Position numbers and translations under genes: made by a program. Below, piece after piece: positions 17,113 through 26,786 of a stretch of 64,000 bases of DNA. Location: positions 55,577 to 119,576 of the forward strand of contig NZ_HG942054.1 in NCBI RefSeq assembly GCF_000612665.1. Reading direction: 5' to 3'. The notes under the pieces were generated by a model. It worked only from the letters and a program-made list of their open reading frames with translations, was not told the origin of the DNA and ran no database searches. Numbering within the stretch: position 1 is the stretch's first letter; every line of letters begins with the position of its first letter. This DNA is from Neobacillus dielmonensis. GTDB taxonomy: Bacteria; Bacillota; Bacilli; Bacillales; Cytobacillaceae.

Positions 17113-17355
17113 ATGAAAAAATTAGTAATAGGAGTTTTTAGCGCTGCTTTCCTTCTTGGCGCAGGAACAGCTGTTTTTGCGGCTGGAAATAATGATTCTA
17201 GTTCAGGGTTCAGCTTTGAAGAAATGCTGCCTTTTATGCAGAAAATGCATCCTGATTCTTCTCAACAAGATTTGGAGAATATGTACAAAGCCTGTCAAGA
17301 AAGTGGAGGCACGATGGGAAGCACAAAAAGTCTAAATATGATGAACCGTTTTTAA
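17113..17355 (+). CDS. Small secreted protein, Met-rich, next to copZ
   Basis: 80 residues preceded by AAAGGAG at 10 bases. A signal peptide (MKKLVIGVFSAAFLLGAG, cleavage near VFAAG) leaves a mature part of about 56 residues with an acidic segment and several Met and His residues (EEMLPFMQKMHPDSSQQD, MYKACQESGG, SLNMMNRF). Similar short proteins occur near copper genes in Bacillaceae as far as I recall. Methionines and one Cys would suit Cu(I) binding outside the cell, but this is inference. It is divergent from copZ and may share the operator region. Confidence 0.75.
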   Translation: MKKLVIGVFSAAFLLGAGTAVFAAGNNDSSSGFSFEEMLPFMQKMHPDSSQQDLENMYKACQESGGTMGSTKSLNMMNRF

Positions 17356-17398
17356 CTTTCCCATTTTATCCGGACCGATAATTAATAGACATAAGCCG

Positions 17399-17443
17399 AG
17401 CCCTGGCCCTTTCGAGTAATCATTTTGAAAGGTAGGGCTTTTT
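17399..17443 (+). terminator. Terminator after the small secreted protein
   Basis: Two-part stem AGCCCT/AGGGCT and CCTTTC/GAAAGG, followed by a T-rich run. Confidence 0.7.
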
Positions 17444-17480
17444 ATATACCAGATTCCTTGATATAAGAAAACTCTTTATA

Positions 17481-18215
17481 TTAAAGAGTCCAATAGGTTA
17501 AAGTGTCGAATATTCCTAAAATCAGCATAAATGCCCCTGCTATTCTTTGGATATGGCTGCCAAATCTCCGGCCTTTTTTCAGCAAAACACCACTTCCCCC
17601 AAGATACCAAATTAATAGGATGATGATCAGCAGCGGAAGTGCAGTTCCAAGCGCAAATACAGACGGGAGGACAAATCCATAGGTGGTTGATAAAGTAACT
17701 GGCATTAGAGTTACAAAAAACAGAATAAACATGGTTGGGCAAAAAGCTAGGGAAAAACTAAATCCTAGCATAAATGAACCAAAACGATGTTTTTCTCTGT
17801 GATCGACAGACTGCTTAAATAAGGTTAACGTCCCCTTTAATTTTATTAAGCCAGTCATATATATGCCTACCAAAATTAAAACTGGGCCCATGACTTTTCG
17901 CAGCCATGGAAAATAGAGAATTAAATTTTGTTCAATTTCTTTGCCAACCAGCCACACCAAGAGTCCAAGAAGAGAGAAGGCTGCTATTTTACCTATTGTG
18001 AAGCTAAATACATCCTTCCAGTCAATTTTCTTTTGTATGGCATGGTTCCCGTAAAGCGTAATGGCGCTGATATTGCCTGTCAGTTGGCATGGGGCAAGTG
18101 CCCCTACAAGCCCTAATATAAAAGCGAATAATACCGGCCATGTTTCTAAGCTATTGACGATATTAACTAAAGGGTTACTTAAAAAATGGCTTATTTGACT
18201 TAATAAATTATACAT
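17481..18215 (-). CDS. CcdA/DsbD-like membrane protein (thiol or metal transport)
   Basis: 244 residues from ATG 18215 (AGGGTGA upstream; GTG 18224 is the alternative). Six transmembrane helices in two related halves. Cys-containing motifs GALAPCQLTGN (helix 1) and AFCPTMFIL (helix 4) are the two positions that form the redox pair in CcdA/DsbD proteins, which move reducing equivalents across the membrane. The family also overlaps with TauE/UreH-type metal transporters, so function is not certain. Adjacent copper genes and the cytochrome cluster in this window would both fit a thiol-reducing protein. Confidence 0.8.
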   Translation of the reverse strand: MYNLLSQISHFLSNPLVNIVNSLETWPVLFAFILGLVGALAPCQLTGNISAITLYGNHAIQKKIDWKDVFSFTIGKIAAFSLLGLLVWLVGKEIEQNLILYFPWLRKVMGPVLILVGIYMTGLIKLKGTLTLFKQSVDHREKHRFGSFMLGFSFSLAFCPTMFILFFVTLMPVTLSTTYGFVLPSVFALGTALPLLIIILLIWYLGGSGVLLKKGRRFGSHIQRIAGAFMLILGIFDTLTYWTL

Positions 18216-18392
18216 AAAAATCACCCTAAAAGAATTTTAGTAAGGAAAGAATAGCATATTTTGATGAAGATATTTAAAAGAAAAGTATTTGTTCAAAATT
18301 TAGCCATTTATGACCCCTAATACTCTTACTGAGTGATCTTTTGGTTTCTATTAAATTCATTATTATCAAGATTTTGTGAAGAAAATAAGAAA

Positions 18393-18430
18393 GCTGCTTC
18401 AAAGTCCTTTGTCCTGACCTTTGAAACAGC
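18393..18430 (-). terminator. Terminator of splB
   Basis: GCTGTTTCAAAG pairs with CTTTGAAGCAGC (one mismatch), then a T-rich run on the minus strand. Confidence 0.75.
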
Positions 18431-18439
18431 CCTCATCGT

Positions 18440-19465
18440 TTATGTGAAATATTCAACTTTAGCGTTTGGAAAATAGGTCTCAATGTATCCTCGGATGGTA
18501 GTTTGAATATCCTTTTGGGCTTCATCCGGGTAAACGTACTTGCCGATTCCATAGCGCCCCCATTTGTATTTGCGCTTTTCTTCGTTCATTTCCAGCTTTG
18601 TTTTTGGATAACGCTTGGCAATGACATTTTTGGCCGGCTTAGTAAAGCGGTGCTGGATGAGTTCAAACGTCAAATCAGGTATTTCGACCCCTTTTAATTC
18701 CTCACTCAGTCGTTTAAATAATTCCAGATAGCCATCCTTCCAGTCTTCATGAAGGTAGATGGGCGCTACAATGAAACCTAGCGGATATTTGGCATCGGCT
18801 ACTTTTCTGGCTGCCTGCAGCCGTTCCTCAAAAGATGATGTCCCCGGCTCAAAGTTTTTAATCACATAGCGGGAATTGACGCTGAACCGGAAACGGGTTT
18901 TTCCATTATGATTGGCATCAAGCAAATGATCCACATGATGAAATTTTGTTACAAACCGCAGACGGCCATATTCACTCTGGCCAATAAACTCAATTGTCTT
19001 CTTCAAGGAATGGGTCAAATGGTCCAAACCCACAATATCAGAAGTACAAGCTGCTTCAAACCGGGTTATTTCTGGCTTCCGCTCATCCATATACTTTTGA
19101 GCCTGATCAAAAATTTCCTCTAAATTTACATAGGTTCGAATATAGGGTTTGCTGCCTAGAGTTGTCTGCAAGTAACAATAATGACAATGTCCCATACAAC
19201 CGGTTGCGAGGGGGATCGCGTATTCTGCAGATGGCTTGGATGTATCGAATTTCAAAGTTTTCCTGACCCCGACGACGAGTGTTGATTTGGCATTGCGGTA
19301 TTTTTGTAATTCGTTTTCTCCTGGTATTCCCCTCACTTGGTTATGCGAAGTAGTTTCCCGTATTTCCAAGCCCATATTTTCAAACTTTTCTTTCAATTCA
19401 CGTCCCAATGGATATTCCAAAGCCCTGGGTTCTATGTAGACAAGCTGTGGTGTAAATGGCTTCAT
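18440..19465 (-). CDS. splB: Spore photoproduct lyase
   Basis: 341 residues from ATG 19465 (AGAGGAAG upstream); the frame to 19588 is an extension without a site. Radical SAM enzyme that repairs the thymine dimer of UV-damaged spore DNA during germination. The iron-sulfur motif is CMGHCHYC (C90, C94, C97). The additional conserved H-atom donor Cys lies in AACTSDIVG (C140, C141 in B. subtilis). Length matches the family. It marks the organism as an endospore former. No splA precedes it in this window. Confidence 0.95.
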   Translation of the reverse strand: MKPFTPQLVYIEPRALEYPLGRELKEKFENMGLEIRETTSHNQVRGIPGENELQKYRNAKSTLVVGVRKTLKFDTSKPSAEYAIPLATGCMGHCHYCYLQTTLGSKPYIRTYVNLEEIFDQAQKYMDERKPEITRFEAACTSDIVGLDHLTHSLKKTIEFIGQSEYGRLRFVTKFHHVDHLLDANHNGKTRFRFSVNSRYVIKNFEPGTSSFEERLQAARKVADAKYPLGFIVAPIYLHEDWKDGYLELFKRLSEELKGVEIPDLTFELIQHRFTKPAKNVIAKRYPKTKLEMNEEKRKYKWGRYGIGKYVYPDEAQKDIQTTIRGYIETYFPNAKVEYFT

Positions 19466-19560
19466 GGTCTTCCTCTTTCCTGTGTGTTTTTTTTTTATAG
19501 TATTGCTTGTCACGGGAAAGATAAGAGCAAAATGAGTGGAGTAGTTTTTACCTTTATTAT

Positions 19561-19591
19561 AAAAAAAAGGATGGAAATTAGTTTCCATCCT
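19561..19591 (-). terminator. Terminator of nrdJ
   Basis: Perfect 10-bp stem AGGATGGAAA/TTTCCATCCT, 4-base loop, then T8 on the minus strand. Confidence 0.9.
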
Positions 19592-19600
19592 AAACGAATA

Positions 19601-22159
19601 TTATAAGCCACATTTTAATTGGGTCCCGCAGTTTGAACAGGTATTACAGCCGCCGATCTCTTCAACTTTCCCTTGGCGGCAAACCGGGCAAGTGTTGCCA
19701 ACTTCAGAACCGATGGTAACATCTGTTGATCGCAAGTCGCTGATTGTATCAACTAGAACAACATGTTGTTTTGATTTTTCTTTAAAGATTGGTTCTTCTT
19801 TTACAGTATTTTCTTCAGCCTTAAGCGTTAATACTTGGGAGTCACGTGAACCATCAACATAGACAGTACCGCCTTTTGCACCACCGCGGTACAAGCGTTC
19901 ATATACCTTTTCAACTTGTTCCACACTGTAACCTTTTGGAGCATTTACCGTTTTACTGATCGAACTGTCAATCCAGCGCTGGATAACACACTGAACATCC
20001 GCATGTGCTTCTGGTGCCAGGTCCATTGCCGTTACAAACCAATTTGGCAGGTTCTGCTCGTCTGCATCTGGGTGCTGATCCAGATACTCTTGAACAATAT
20101 CTGCATGGACTTCAATAAATTTGCCAAGACGACCGCTGCGGAAGTAGGAAAAGGAAAAATATGGTTCCAAACCAGTAGAAACGCCAACCATGGTACCAGT
20201 GGATCCCGTAGGTGCAACAGTTAATAGATGCGAATTTCTAATTCCGTCTTTAAGGATCGATTGGCGGATATCTTCCGGCATTTTTTTCATATAACCGGTT
20301 TCGATAAATGCTTGTCTTAGACGGTTTGTATCTTCTTCCTTTTCACCGTTTAAGAATGGGAAGCTTCCTTTTTCTTTAGCCAATTTAATCGATGTTCTAT
20401 ATGCCGTTGTAGCGATTGTTTCGAATACTTTATCAACAAGTTCGTTGCCTTCAGGTGAACCGTATTCTGTTTCACAGTAGATCAGCAGGTCGTGCAGTCC
20501 CATTACACCTAGACCAACACGGCGCTCACCGAGTGCTTGTTTTTTATTTTCCTCCAAGAAGTACGGAGTGGCGTTGATGACATTGTCTTGCATACGTACG
20601 CCAACCTCTACTGTTTTCTTAAGCTTTTCAAAGTCAACGGTTTTGGTTTCCTTATCTGCCATTTCAGCAAGATTTACAGCTGCAAGGTTACAGACACTGT
20701 ACGGAGCTAAAGGTTGCTCGCCACAAGGATTTGTGGCAACTACTTGCTGGCCATATGCTTTCGCATTTGTCATGTCATTTGCATTATCAATGAAGAAAAT
20801 TCCTGGTTCAGCTGAGTAGGTGGCACAAATATTGATAAGATTCCAAAGTTCCTTGGCTTTAATCTTTTTGTAAACCCGAACTTTGTGTCCAAGTTTTTCC
20901 CACTCGCGAACATCACCAACTTGATGCCACTGCTCGTTGTAAATTTTCATTTCCTCTTGGTCATAGTGCTCGACATAAGGAAAACGTAGTTCATACTCAC
21001 TGTCATTTTCAACAGCTTCCATAAATTCTTTTGTTAAGCAGACAGAGATGTTTGCACCTGTTAAGAATTCTGAATTATGGACGGTATAATGTCCGCCAGT
21101 TGTCAGCTTTTCTTCTGCCTCGGCAATAATCTCTTCTGAGAAACCACCTAAGCCTGGAATCACTTTGTAGTTCACGATTCCTTGATACATTGCTCTTTCC
21201 TGTGCAGTTAATGGAGTAAACTTAAGTTTGTCATTCGCCAGCTTTTTAATTGTTTCATCTTTTGTATTTTCAATTAAGAACCGTAGGATTCTTGGATTTT
21301 GCATTTTCGAAATAATAAATTCAATAATATCTGGATGCCAGTCAGCAAGCATGATCATCTGGGCACCCCTCCGGGATCCACCTTGCTCAACCAAGTGAGT
21401 CAATTTCGCTATATCATCAAGCCAAGATACCGAACCTGATGATTTTCCATTCACACCTCTTGCCAATGTGTTACGAGGTCTTAACGTTGAACCATTGGTT
21501 CCAACCCCGCCGCCGCGGCTCATAATTTCCATGACCTGCTTGCGATGGTCAGAAATTCCTTCACGAGAGTCCGCCACAAACGGCATGACGTAACAGTTAA
21601 AATAAGTAACCTCAGTACCCGTACCAGCACCGTAAAGAACACGTCCTGCAGGAATGAAGTTCAGATTTACAAGTTCTTGATAAAACTTCTCCGTCCACTC
21701 AATCCGCTTTTCTTCCGTCGTTTCCACTTCAGCAAGACCAGTTGCCACCCGCTTGGCGATTTGCTCATAGAACAATTCAAGCGGTTTTTCAATCACATCT
21801 AATGAACGCCAAATCATTCCCGTGGTGGATTCTAATTCGTCATCCAAAACGCCGCGAAACTCTTCCTCCACTAAAACCTTAGCCTTTTTCTTTTCCCAAT
21901 CAATTTCCTGGATATAACCCAATCCTCGGGCCGGGAACTTGGGGTCTTCCTTAATCGTCAGTACAACAAAGTCGCCGCTTGTAAGGGTGATTTTTTCAGT
22001 GTCCTTAAAGGTGTAACGATCAAGCATGACCAAACGTGAAACACCTTTGTGAGTTATTTTCATATCTGGGGTTACCGGGTGTACTTGGGGAAATAGGTGG
22101 ATATCCTCATTTAGCCTTTCAAAATCAATATTCAATTTTTGTCTAAAAACTACAGACAT
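19601..22159 (-). CDS. nrdJ: Adenosylcobalamin-dependent ribonucleotide reductase (class II)
   Basis: 852 residues. Reduces ribonucleotides to deoxyribonucleotides with a radical made from vitamin B12, independent of oxygen. Visible: active-site region FNCYVMPF, ATNPCGEQPL with catalytic Cys and Glu, the phosphate-binding loop VAPTGSTGTM, and a C-terminal zinc-ribbon-like tail with CPVCRQG and CNTCSNCGTQLKCG that re-reduces the active site. Upstream are two NrdR boxes, so it is likely repressed by NrdR when dNTP levels suffice. It replaces no syntenic gene of B. subtilis here; an accessory insertion alongside splB. Confidence 0.95.
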   Translation of the reverse strand: MSVVFRQKLNIDFERLNEDIHLFPQVHPVTPDMKITHKGVSRLVMLDRYTFKDTEKITLTSGDFVVLTIKEDPKFPARGLGYIQEIDWEKKKAKVLVEEEFRGVLDDELESTTGMIWRSLDVIEKPLELFYEQIAKRVATGLAEVETTEEKRIEWTEKFYQELVNLNFIPAGRVLYGAGTGTEVTYFNCYVMPFVADSREGISDHRKQVMEIMSRGGGVGTNGSTLRPRNTLARGVNGKSSGSVSWLDDIAKLTHLVEQGGSRRGAQMIMLADWHPDIIEFIISKMQNPRILRFLIENTKDETIKKLANDKLKFTPLTAQERAMYQGIVNYKVIPGLGGFSEEIIAEAEEKLTTGGHYTVHNSEFLTGANISVCLTKEFMEAVENDSEYELRFPYVEHYDQEEMKIYNEQWHQVGDVREWEKLGHKVRVYKKIKAKELWNLINICATYSAEPGIFFIDNANDMTNAKAYGQQVVATNPCGEQPLAPYSVCNLAAVNLAEMADKETKTVDFEKLKKTVEVGVRMQDNVINATPYFLEENKKQALGERRVGLGVMGLHDLLIYCETEYGSPEGNELVDKVFETIATTAYRTSIKLAKEKGSFPFLNGEKEEDTNRLRQAFIETGYMKKMPEDIRQSILKDGIRNSHLLTVAPTGSTGTMVGVSTGLEPYFSFSYFRSGRLGKFIEVHADIVQEYLDQHPDADEQNLPNWFVTAMDLAPEAHADVQCVIQRWIDSSISKTVNAPKGYSVEQVEKVYERLYRGGAKGGTVYVDGSRDSQVLTLKAEENTVKEEPIFKEKSKQHVVLVDTISDLRSTDVTIGSEVGNTCPVCRQGKVEEIGGCNTCSNCGTQLKCGL

Positions 22160-22263
22160 GAGAACAACTCCTTCAACTATTTATCTCTATATGCTAGATT
22201 CTAGTTGTCCAAGCTAGATCTAGATGACTTATATACTATAAGGTATCATAGCAGGTAACTACA

Positions 22264-22312
22264 AATCAACATATAGTGTCCAAAAAGTTTTCGACGCTAC
22301 TATATATTGTAT
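22264..22312 (-). promoter_or_regulatory. Paired NrdR boxes and promoter of nrdJ
   Basis: Two 16-bp sites resembling acaCwATATaTwGtgt: 22264-22279 (aatcAACATATAGTGT) and 22297-22312 (ctaCTATATATTGtat). Their centres are 33 bases apart, about three helix turns, the usual NrdR arrangement. A plausible minus-strand promoter follows, with TTGTAG and TATAGT 18 bases apart (about 22265-22236). The rest of the 326-base gap before lipM is AT-rich and holds no gene. Confidence 0.65.
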
Positions 22313-22461
22313 GCTGAGCAAAGAACATTTATTTTGTCAAACACAAAAATAAATAGATTTATAAGAGAATAATAGATTTTCTACAATTTTCTCTTTAAAA
22401 CAAGAAATTTTAACAAAATTTGCAGGTTGCCATGATGCATGTGGCTCGTTCCTAAAAAAGG

Positions 22462-22483
22462 AAAAAAGCGGCATTCACCGCTT
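22462..22483 (-). terminator. Terminator of lipM
   Basis: AAGCGG/CCGCTT stem with a 6-base loop and T-run on the minus strand. Confidence 0.75.
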
Positions 22484-22485
22484 CT

Positions 22486-23322
22486 TTAACGTTTAAAATT
22501 CCATTCATCATTTTCATAACGTTCTTGAGCTAATCTTTCAACATATGCAAGTTCGTCGTCACTGAGTTCATATGGAACTAAATCAATGTCAAGGCCTTGC
22601 GCAAAACCTTTATAAAAAGCTTCTTTAGCTTCCGCTAGCGTAATCTTCCTTGGACTGATTTCATTAATTGCCACTGCTTTGTCCTTGAAGGACTTTTTCA
22701 TTCTTTCCTTTACCCGCTCATTAGGGTATTTAAATAGGCTGAACAGCTTGTCTTCGTCTAAATCTAATAAAATAGAACCATGCTGCAGTATGACCCCTTT
22801 TTGCCTCGTTTGGGCACTACCGGCTACTTTACGGCCTTCAACAACTAGCTCATACCAGCTTGGAGCATCAAAACAAACAGCAGACCGCGGATTTTTTAAG
22901 GCATTCCGCTCTTCTGCCGTTTTCGGAACGGCAAAATACGCCTCCAAGCCCAAATAGTGGAAACCTTTTAAAATCCCTTCTGAAATAACACGATATGCCT
23001 CAGTCACTGTTTTCGGCATTTTAGGATGCTCCTCCGAAACAATTACACTGTAGGTCAACTCGTGCTCATGTAAGACACCACGGCCACCCGTCGGCCTCCT
23101 GACAAAACCTAGCCGATGTGTCTGAACGGCTTCCATGTCTACTTCCTTCTCTACCTTTTGAAAATAGCCAATGGATAGCGTCGGGGGATTCCAGCCGTAA
23201 AACCGTATCACAGGTGGAAACTTCCCCTCACTATGCCAATCAAGCAGAGCTTCATCAAGTGCCATATTAAATGATGGTGAACAATCACCTGAATCAATAA
23301 AACGCCATGTTTCCTTACTCAT
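22486..23322 (-). CDS. lipM: Octanoyltransferase LipM
   Basis: 278 residues, B. subtilis LipM length. Transfers octanoyl groups from acyl carrier protein to the GcvH lipoyl domain, the first step of lipoate synthesis in Bacilli. Biotin/lipoyl protein ligase fold with [18 protein letters not shown] (about 75-92), catalytic Cys in RSAVCFDAP (C150) and GRKVAGSAQ with the conserved Lys. Its neighbourhood with the glycine cleavage genes fits, because GcvH is the acceptor. B. subtilis has mntR beside it; not here. Confidence 0.95.
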   Translation of the reverse strand: MSKETWRFIDSGDCSPSFNMALDEALLDWHSEGKFPPVIRFYGWNPPTLSIGYFQKVEKEVDMEAVQTHRLGFVRRPTGGRGVLHEHELTYSVIVSEEHPKMPKTVTEAYRVISEGILKGFHYLGLEAYFAVPKTAEERNALKNPRSAVCFDAPSWYELVVEGRKVAGSAQTRQKGVILQHGSILLDLDEDKLFSLFKYPNERVKERMKKSFKDKAVAINEISPRKITLAEAKEAFYKGFAQGLDIDLVPYELSDDELAYVERLAQERYENDEWNFKR

Positions 23323-23502
23323 GTAAAAACCCTCATTTATTAATTTATCTTTTACAGTCTATCAAAATCCGCTTTAGAATTCAAAATCGAAGATACTGGG
23401 ATAATTTTTTATAAAGAATTTTTCCTAATTCATCTTTATCTTTAGCAAATTGACTACTATAATAAATACTAGTGCAGAAAAGCCTGAAAGGAGCAAAAGA
23501 AG

Positions 23503-23886
23503 TTGAGTTCAATTATTGTTTTATTAATTATCATCGCAGCAATGATTATTTACACAGTTTATAATTATTTTCGTCAAAAGAAGATTGTAAAAACGGTATC
23601 CGAAGAAGAATTCCGTGCCGGATATAGAAAGGCACAATTGATAGATGTACGTGAACCGAATGAATTTGAAGGTGGACATATACTAGGTGCCCGCAATATT
23701 CCAATATCTCAATTAAAAATGCGAATGAAGGAGCTTCGTCCAGACCTTCCTGTTTATTTATACTGCCAAAGCGGTATGCGTAGTGCCCGTGCGGCTCAGT
23801 TATTGCACAAGAACGGATATAAAGACCTAACCCAGCTTGAGGGCGGCTTTAAAAAGTGGACAGGCAAAGTGAAAACTAAAAAATAA
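23503..23886 (+). CDS. yqhL: Membrane-anchored rhodanese-like protein (YqhL)
   Basis: 127 residues from TTG 23503, with AAAGGAG 9 bases upstream. One N-terminal helix (3-20), then a single rhodanese domain with LIDVREPNEFEGGHI and the active-site loop YCQSGMRSAR (Cys about 88), suited to carrying persulfide. Anchored with the domain in the cytoplasm. Substrate unknown. Divergent from lipM, convergent with gcvPB, as in B. subtilis. Confidence 0.93.
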   Translation: MSSIIVLLIIIAAMIIYTVYNYFRQKKIVKTVSEEEFRAGYRKAQLIDVREPNEFEGGHILGARNIPISQLKMRMKELRPDLPVYLYCQSGMRSARAAQLLHKNGYKDLTQLEGGFKKWTGKVKTKK

Positions 23887-23895
23887 ACATAGAGA

Positions 23896-23921
23896 GGCGC
23901 CGAGTGCATCGGTGCCCTTTT
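23896..23921 (+). terminator. Terminator of yqhL
   Basis: GGCGCCGA/TCGGTGCC stem with a 5-base loop, then CTTTTTG. Confidence 0.8.
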
Positions 23922-23933
23922 TGTGCAAATGAA

Positions 23934-23962
23934 AGGGCTGATTCCACTTCGAACCAGCCCTA
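23934..23962 (-). terminator. Terminator of the gcv operon
   Basis: GGGCTG/CAGCCC stem with a 14-base loop followed by a T-rich stretch on the minus strand, 6 bases after gcvPB. Confidence 0.65.
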
Positions 23963-23966
23963 TTCA

Positions 23967-25430
23967 TTATTCTGCTTTTTGGTATTTCAATATTGGCTTC
24001 CGTGCTGCAGTTGTTTCGTCTAGCCGGCTTACAACTGTTGTATGAGGAGCCTCTTGGACGATTTCCGGGTTTTCCTCTGCCTCTTTGGCGATTTGAATCA
24101 TCGCTTCAATAAAAGCATCCAGCGTCTCTTTTGATTCGGTCTCTGTCGGCTCAATCATGATACATTCTTCCACATTTAATGGGAAGTAAATGGTTGGCGG
24201 ATGGTACCCGAAATCAAGTAGGCGTTTCGCAATATCGAGGGTCCGCACTCCCAGTTTCTTTTGTCTCCTGCCGCTTAACACAAATTCATGCTTACAATGC
24301 TTATCAAATGGAAGATCGTAATACTCCGCTAGACGTCTCATCATGTAATTGGCATTTAAGACGGCATTTTCGGTAACAGCTTTTAAGCCATCAGGTCCCA
24401 TGGAGCGAATATACGTATAGGCACGAACATTTATACCAAAGTTTCCGTAGTAAGGTTTTACCCTGCCAATCGATTGTGGACGATTGTAATCCAATACGTA
24501 CTCTGACCCCTGCTTCTCAATTACTGGTTTTGGAAGGAATGGAATTAGATCCACCTTTACCCCGACTGGTCCTGAACCTGGTCCACCTCCACCGTGTGGA
24601 CCGGTAAAGGTTTTATGAAGATTTAAGTGTACAACGTCGAAACCCATATCTCCTGGTCTGGCTTTAGAAAGTACCGCATTTAAGTTAGCCCCGTCATAAT
24701 AAAGCTTTCCTCCAGCATTATGAACGATTTCGGCCATTTCCAGGATGTTTTCCTCAAAAAGTCCCAATGTATTGGGATTGGTGAGCATTAACGCTGCCGT
24801 ATCCTCCCCGATAACCCTTCTCAAGTCCTCTAGGTCAACTAAACCCTTTTCATCGGATTTGACCGTAATTGTTTCAAATCCGGCTATCGTAGCGGAGGCT
24901 GGGTTAGTGCCGTGTGCAGAGTCTGGGACAATGACCTTCGTCCGATTTATATCACCATTTGCTTCATGAAAAGCACGTATCAGCATTAATCCGGTCCATT
25001 CTCCATGTGCACCCGCCGCTGGCTGAAGGGTTACCTCATCCATACCTGTAATTTCTTTTAAATGTTGCTGTAGGTCATACAGTAACTCCAGAGCACCTTG
25101 GACAGAACTTTCATCCTGAAGCGGATGGATATGGACAAAACCATTATATCGGGCAACATTTTCGTTCATTTTTGGATTGTATTTCATGGTGCAAGATCCG
25201 AGTGGATAAAAGCCTGAATCAACACCATGATTTCTCCGTGACAAGGCGGTATAATGCCGCATGATATCAAGTTCCGAAACCTCAGGTAGCGACGGCTCTT
25301 CATCACGCAAATATTCTTCCGGGAGCAGACTAGTTAAATCAAGTTCAGGTACGTCCATTTCTGGGAGACTATATCCAATCCGGCCTGGTGTGCTTAGTTC
25401 AAAGATGAGCGCTTGGTCTTGATTATTCAT
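23967..25430 (-). CDS. gcvPB: Glycine dehydrogenase (decarboxylating) subunit 2
   Basis: 487 residues. With GcvPA it forms the PLP-dependent P-protein, which decarboxylates glycine and passes the aminomethyl group to lipoyl-GcvH. The PLP Lys is in [17 protein letters not shown]. The region [12 protein letters not shown] near the N-terminus is family-typical. It overlaps gcvPA by 8 bases and ends the operon gcvT-gcvPA-gcvPB, controlled by the glycine riboswitch upstream. Confidence 0.97.
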   Translation of the reverse strand: MNNQDQALIFELSTPGRIGYSLPEMDVPELDLTSLLPEEYLRDEEPSLPEVSELDIMRHYTALSRRNHGVDSGFYPLGSCTMKYNPKMNENVARYNGFVHIHPLQDESSVQGALELLYDLQQHLKEITGMDEVTLQPAAGAHGEWTGLMLIRAFHEANGDINRTKVIVPDSAHGTNPASATIAGFETITVKSDEKGLVDLEDLRRVIGEDTAALMLTNPNTLGLFEENILEMAEIVHNAGGKLYYDGANLNAVLSKARPGDMGFDVVHLNLHKTFTGPHGGGGPGSGPVGVKVDLIPFLPKPVIEKQGSEYVLDYNRPQSIGRVKPYYGNFGINVRAYTYIRSMGPDGLKAVTENAVLNANYMMRRLAEYYDLPFDKHCKHEFVLSGRRQKKLGVRTLDIAKRLLDFGYHPPTIYFPLNVEECIMIEPTETESKETLDAFIEAMIQIAKEAEENPEIVQEAPHTTVVSRLDETTAARKPILKYQKAE

Positions 25431-26769
25431 GCAAATCCCCCACTTCTTTTACAAATGTATCAATTTCTTCCTTCGTTCTTTGCTCAGTAACTGCAATCAA
25501 CATGTGGTTGTATAATTCTGGATAATCACGTCCTAAATCGTACCCGCCTATGATGCCCTTTTCAAGCAGCTTTCGGTTCACTTCTTTAACAGGTTTTTTC
25601 AATTTAATGATAAATTCATTAAAGCTAGGACCCTCGTTTACAATTTCAAACCCCGCCTGTTTAAAAGCTGATTTAGAATAGTGAGCTTTTTGTATATTAG
25701 CAGCAGCCATCTCCCTCACACCACTTTTACCTAAAGCTGTCATGGCAACAGACGCAGCCAGGGCGTTTAGCGCTTGGTTAGAACAAATATTGGATGTGGC
25801 TTTATCCCGGCGTATATGCTGCTCACGGGCTTGCAGGGTTAACACAAACCCGCGCCGTCCTTGTTCATCTTTCGTTTGCCCTACTAAACGGCCAGGGACC
25901 TTTCGCATTAGCTTATTTGTAACCGCAAAATAACCGCAATGAGGGCCGCCAAACGCAGTCGGAATTCCAAAAGGCTGCGCATCTCCAACTACAATATCTG
26001 CACCAAACTTGCCAGGAGGTGTTAATATACCCAAAGATAAAGGGTTACTAGAAGCGACAAACAGGGCTTTATACTGATGAATCATTTCTTCAAAATCCTT
26101 TAATGGCTCAATTCTGCCAAAGAAGTTCGGATATTGGATAATGACTGCAGCTACATCGTCATTCATCAAGTTTTTTAAAGCTTCCGCATCTGTTATGCCA
26201 TCCTTTACCGGAGCTTCCACCACTCGAAGATGCTGACCCTTTGCATATGTTTTTAGAACATCCCTAGCCTCAGGATGTACGGCATTAGAAACGATGATGG
26301 TGCTTCGTTTTGTATGGCCGGCACTCAGCATGGCTGCTTCAGCAAGGGCCGTCCCGCCATCATACATGGAGGAGTTTGCAACATCCATTCCGGTTAATTC
26401 ACAAATCATCGTTTGGAATTCAAAAATGGCTTGGAGTTCCCCTTGTGATATTTCCGGCTGATAGGGTGTATAAGCAGTGTAGAACTCCGACCTGGAAAGA
26501 ACATGATCCACAATGACCGGAATATAATGGTCATATACACCAGCACCTAAGAATGAGGCATTCGTTTTTAAATCGGCATTTCGACCTGCCAGCTTAGCCA
26601 GCTCCTTCATCAAGGATGTTTCAGATTTGGCGGGTTTGATATTGTATTCCCCTTTAAACCTTACCTTTTCAGGGATATCGCTAAAAAGTTCATCTACAGA
26701 AGACACACCGATTGCCTCGAGCATGGCCTGCTTATCGTTTTCAGTCATAGGTAAATAGCGATGTTGCAT
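25423..26769 (-). CDS. gcvPA: Glycine dehydrogenase (decarboxylating) subunit 1
   Basis: 448 residues, first half of the split P-protein. It has the PLP-transferase fold but no catalytic Lys; it pairs with GcvPB. Visible family motifs: [15 protein letters not shown] at the start, [26 protein letters not shown] and [10 protein letters not shown]. The start follows the gcvT stop by 17 bases with a GGAGG-type site (GGAGGGAG), so the operon is tightly packed. Confidence 0.97.
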   Translation of the reverse strand: MQHRYLPMTENDKQAMLEAIGVSSVDELFSDIPEKVRFKGEYNIKPAKSETSLMKELAKLAGRNADLKTNASFLGAGVYDHYIPVIVDHVLSRSEFYTAYTPYQPEISQGELQAIFEFQTMICELTGMDVANSSMYDGGTALAEAAMLSAGHTKRSTIIVSNAVHPEARDVLKTYAKGQHLRVVEAPVKDGITDAEALKNLMNDDVAAVIIQYPNFFGRIEPLKDFEEMIHQYKALFVASSNPLSLGILTPPGKFGADIVVGDAQPFGIPTAFGGPHCGYFAVTNKLMRKVPGRLVGQTKDEQGRRGFVLTLQAREQHIRRDKATSNICSNQALNALAASVAMTALGKSGVREMAAANIQKAHYSKSAFKQAGFEIVNEGPSFNEFIIKLKKPVKEVNRKLLEKGIIGGYDLGRDYPELYNHMLIAVTEQRTKEEIDTFVKEVGDLHE

Positions 26770-26786
26770 ATGTTTACTCCCTCCTG

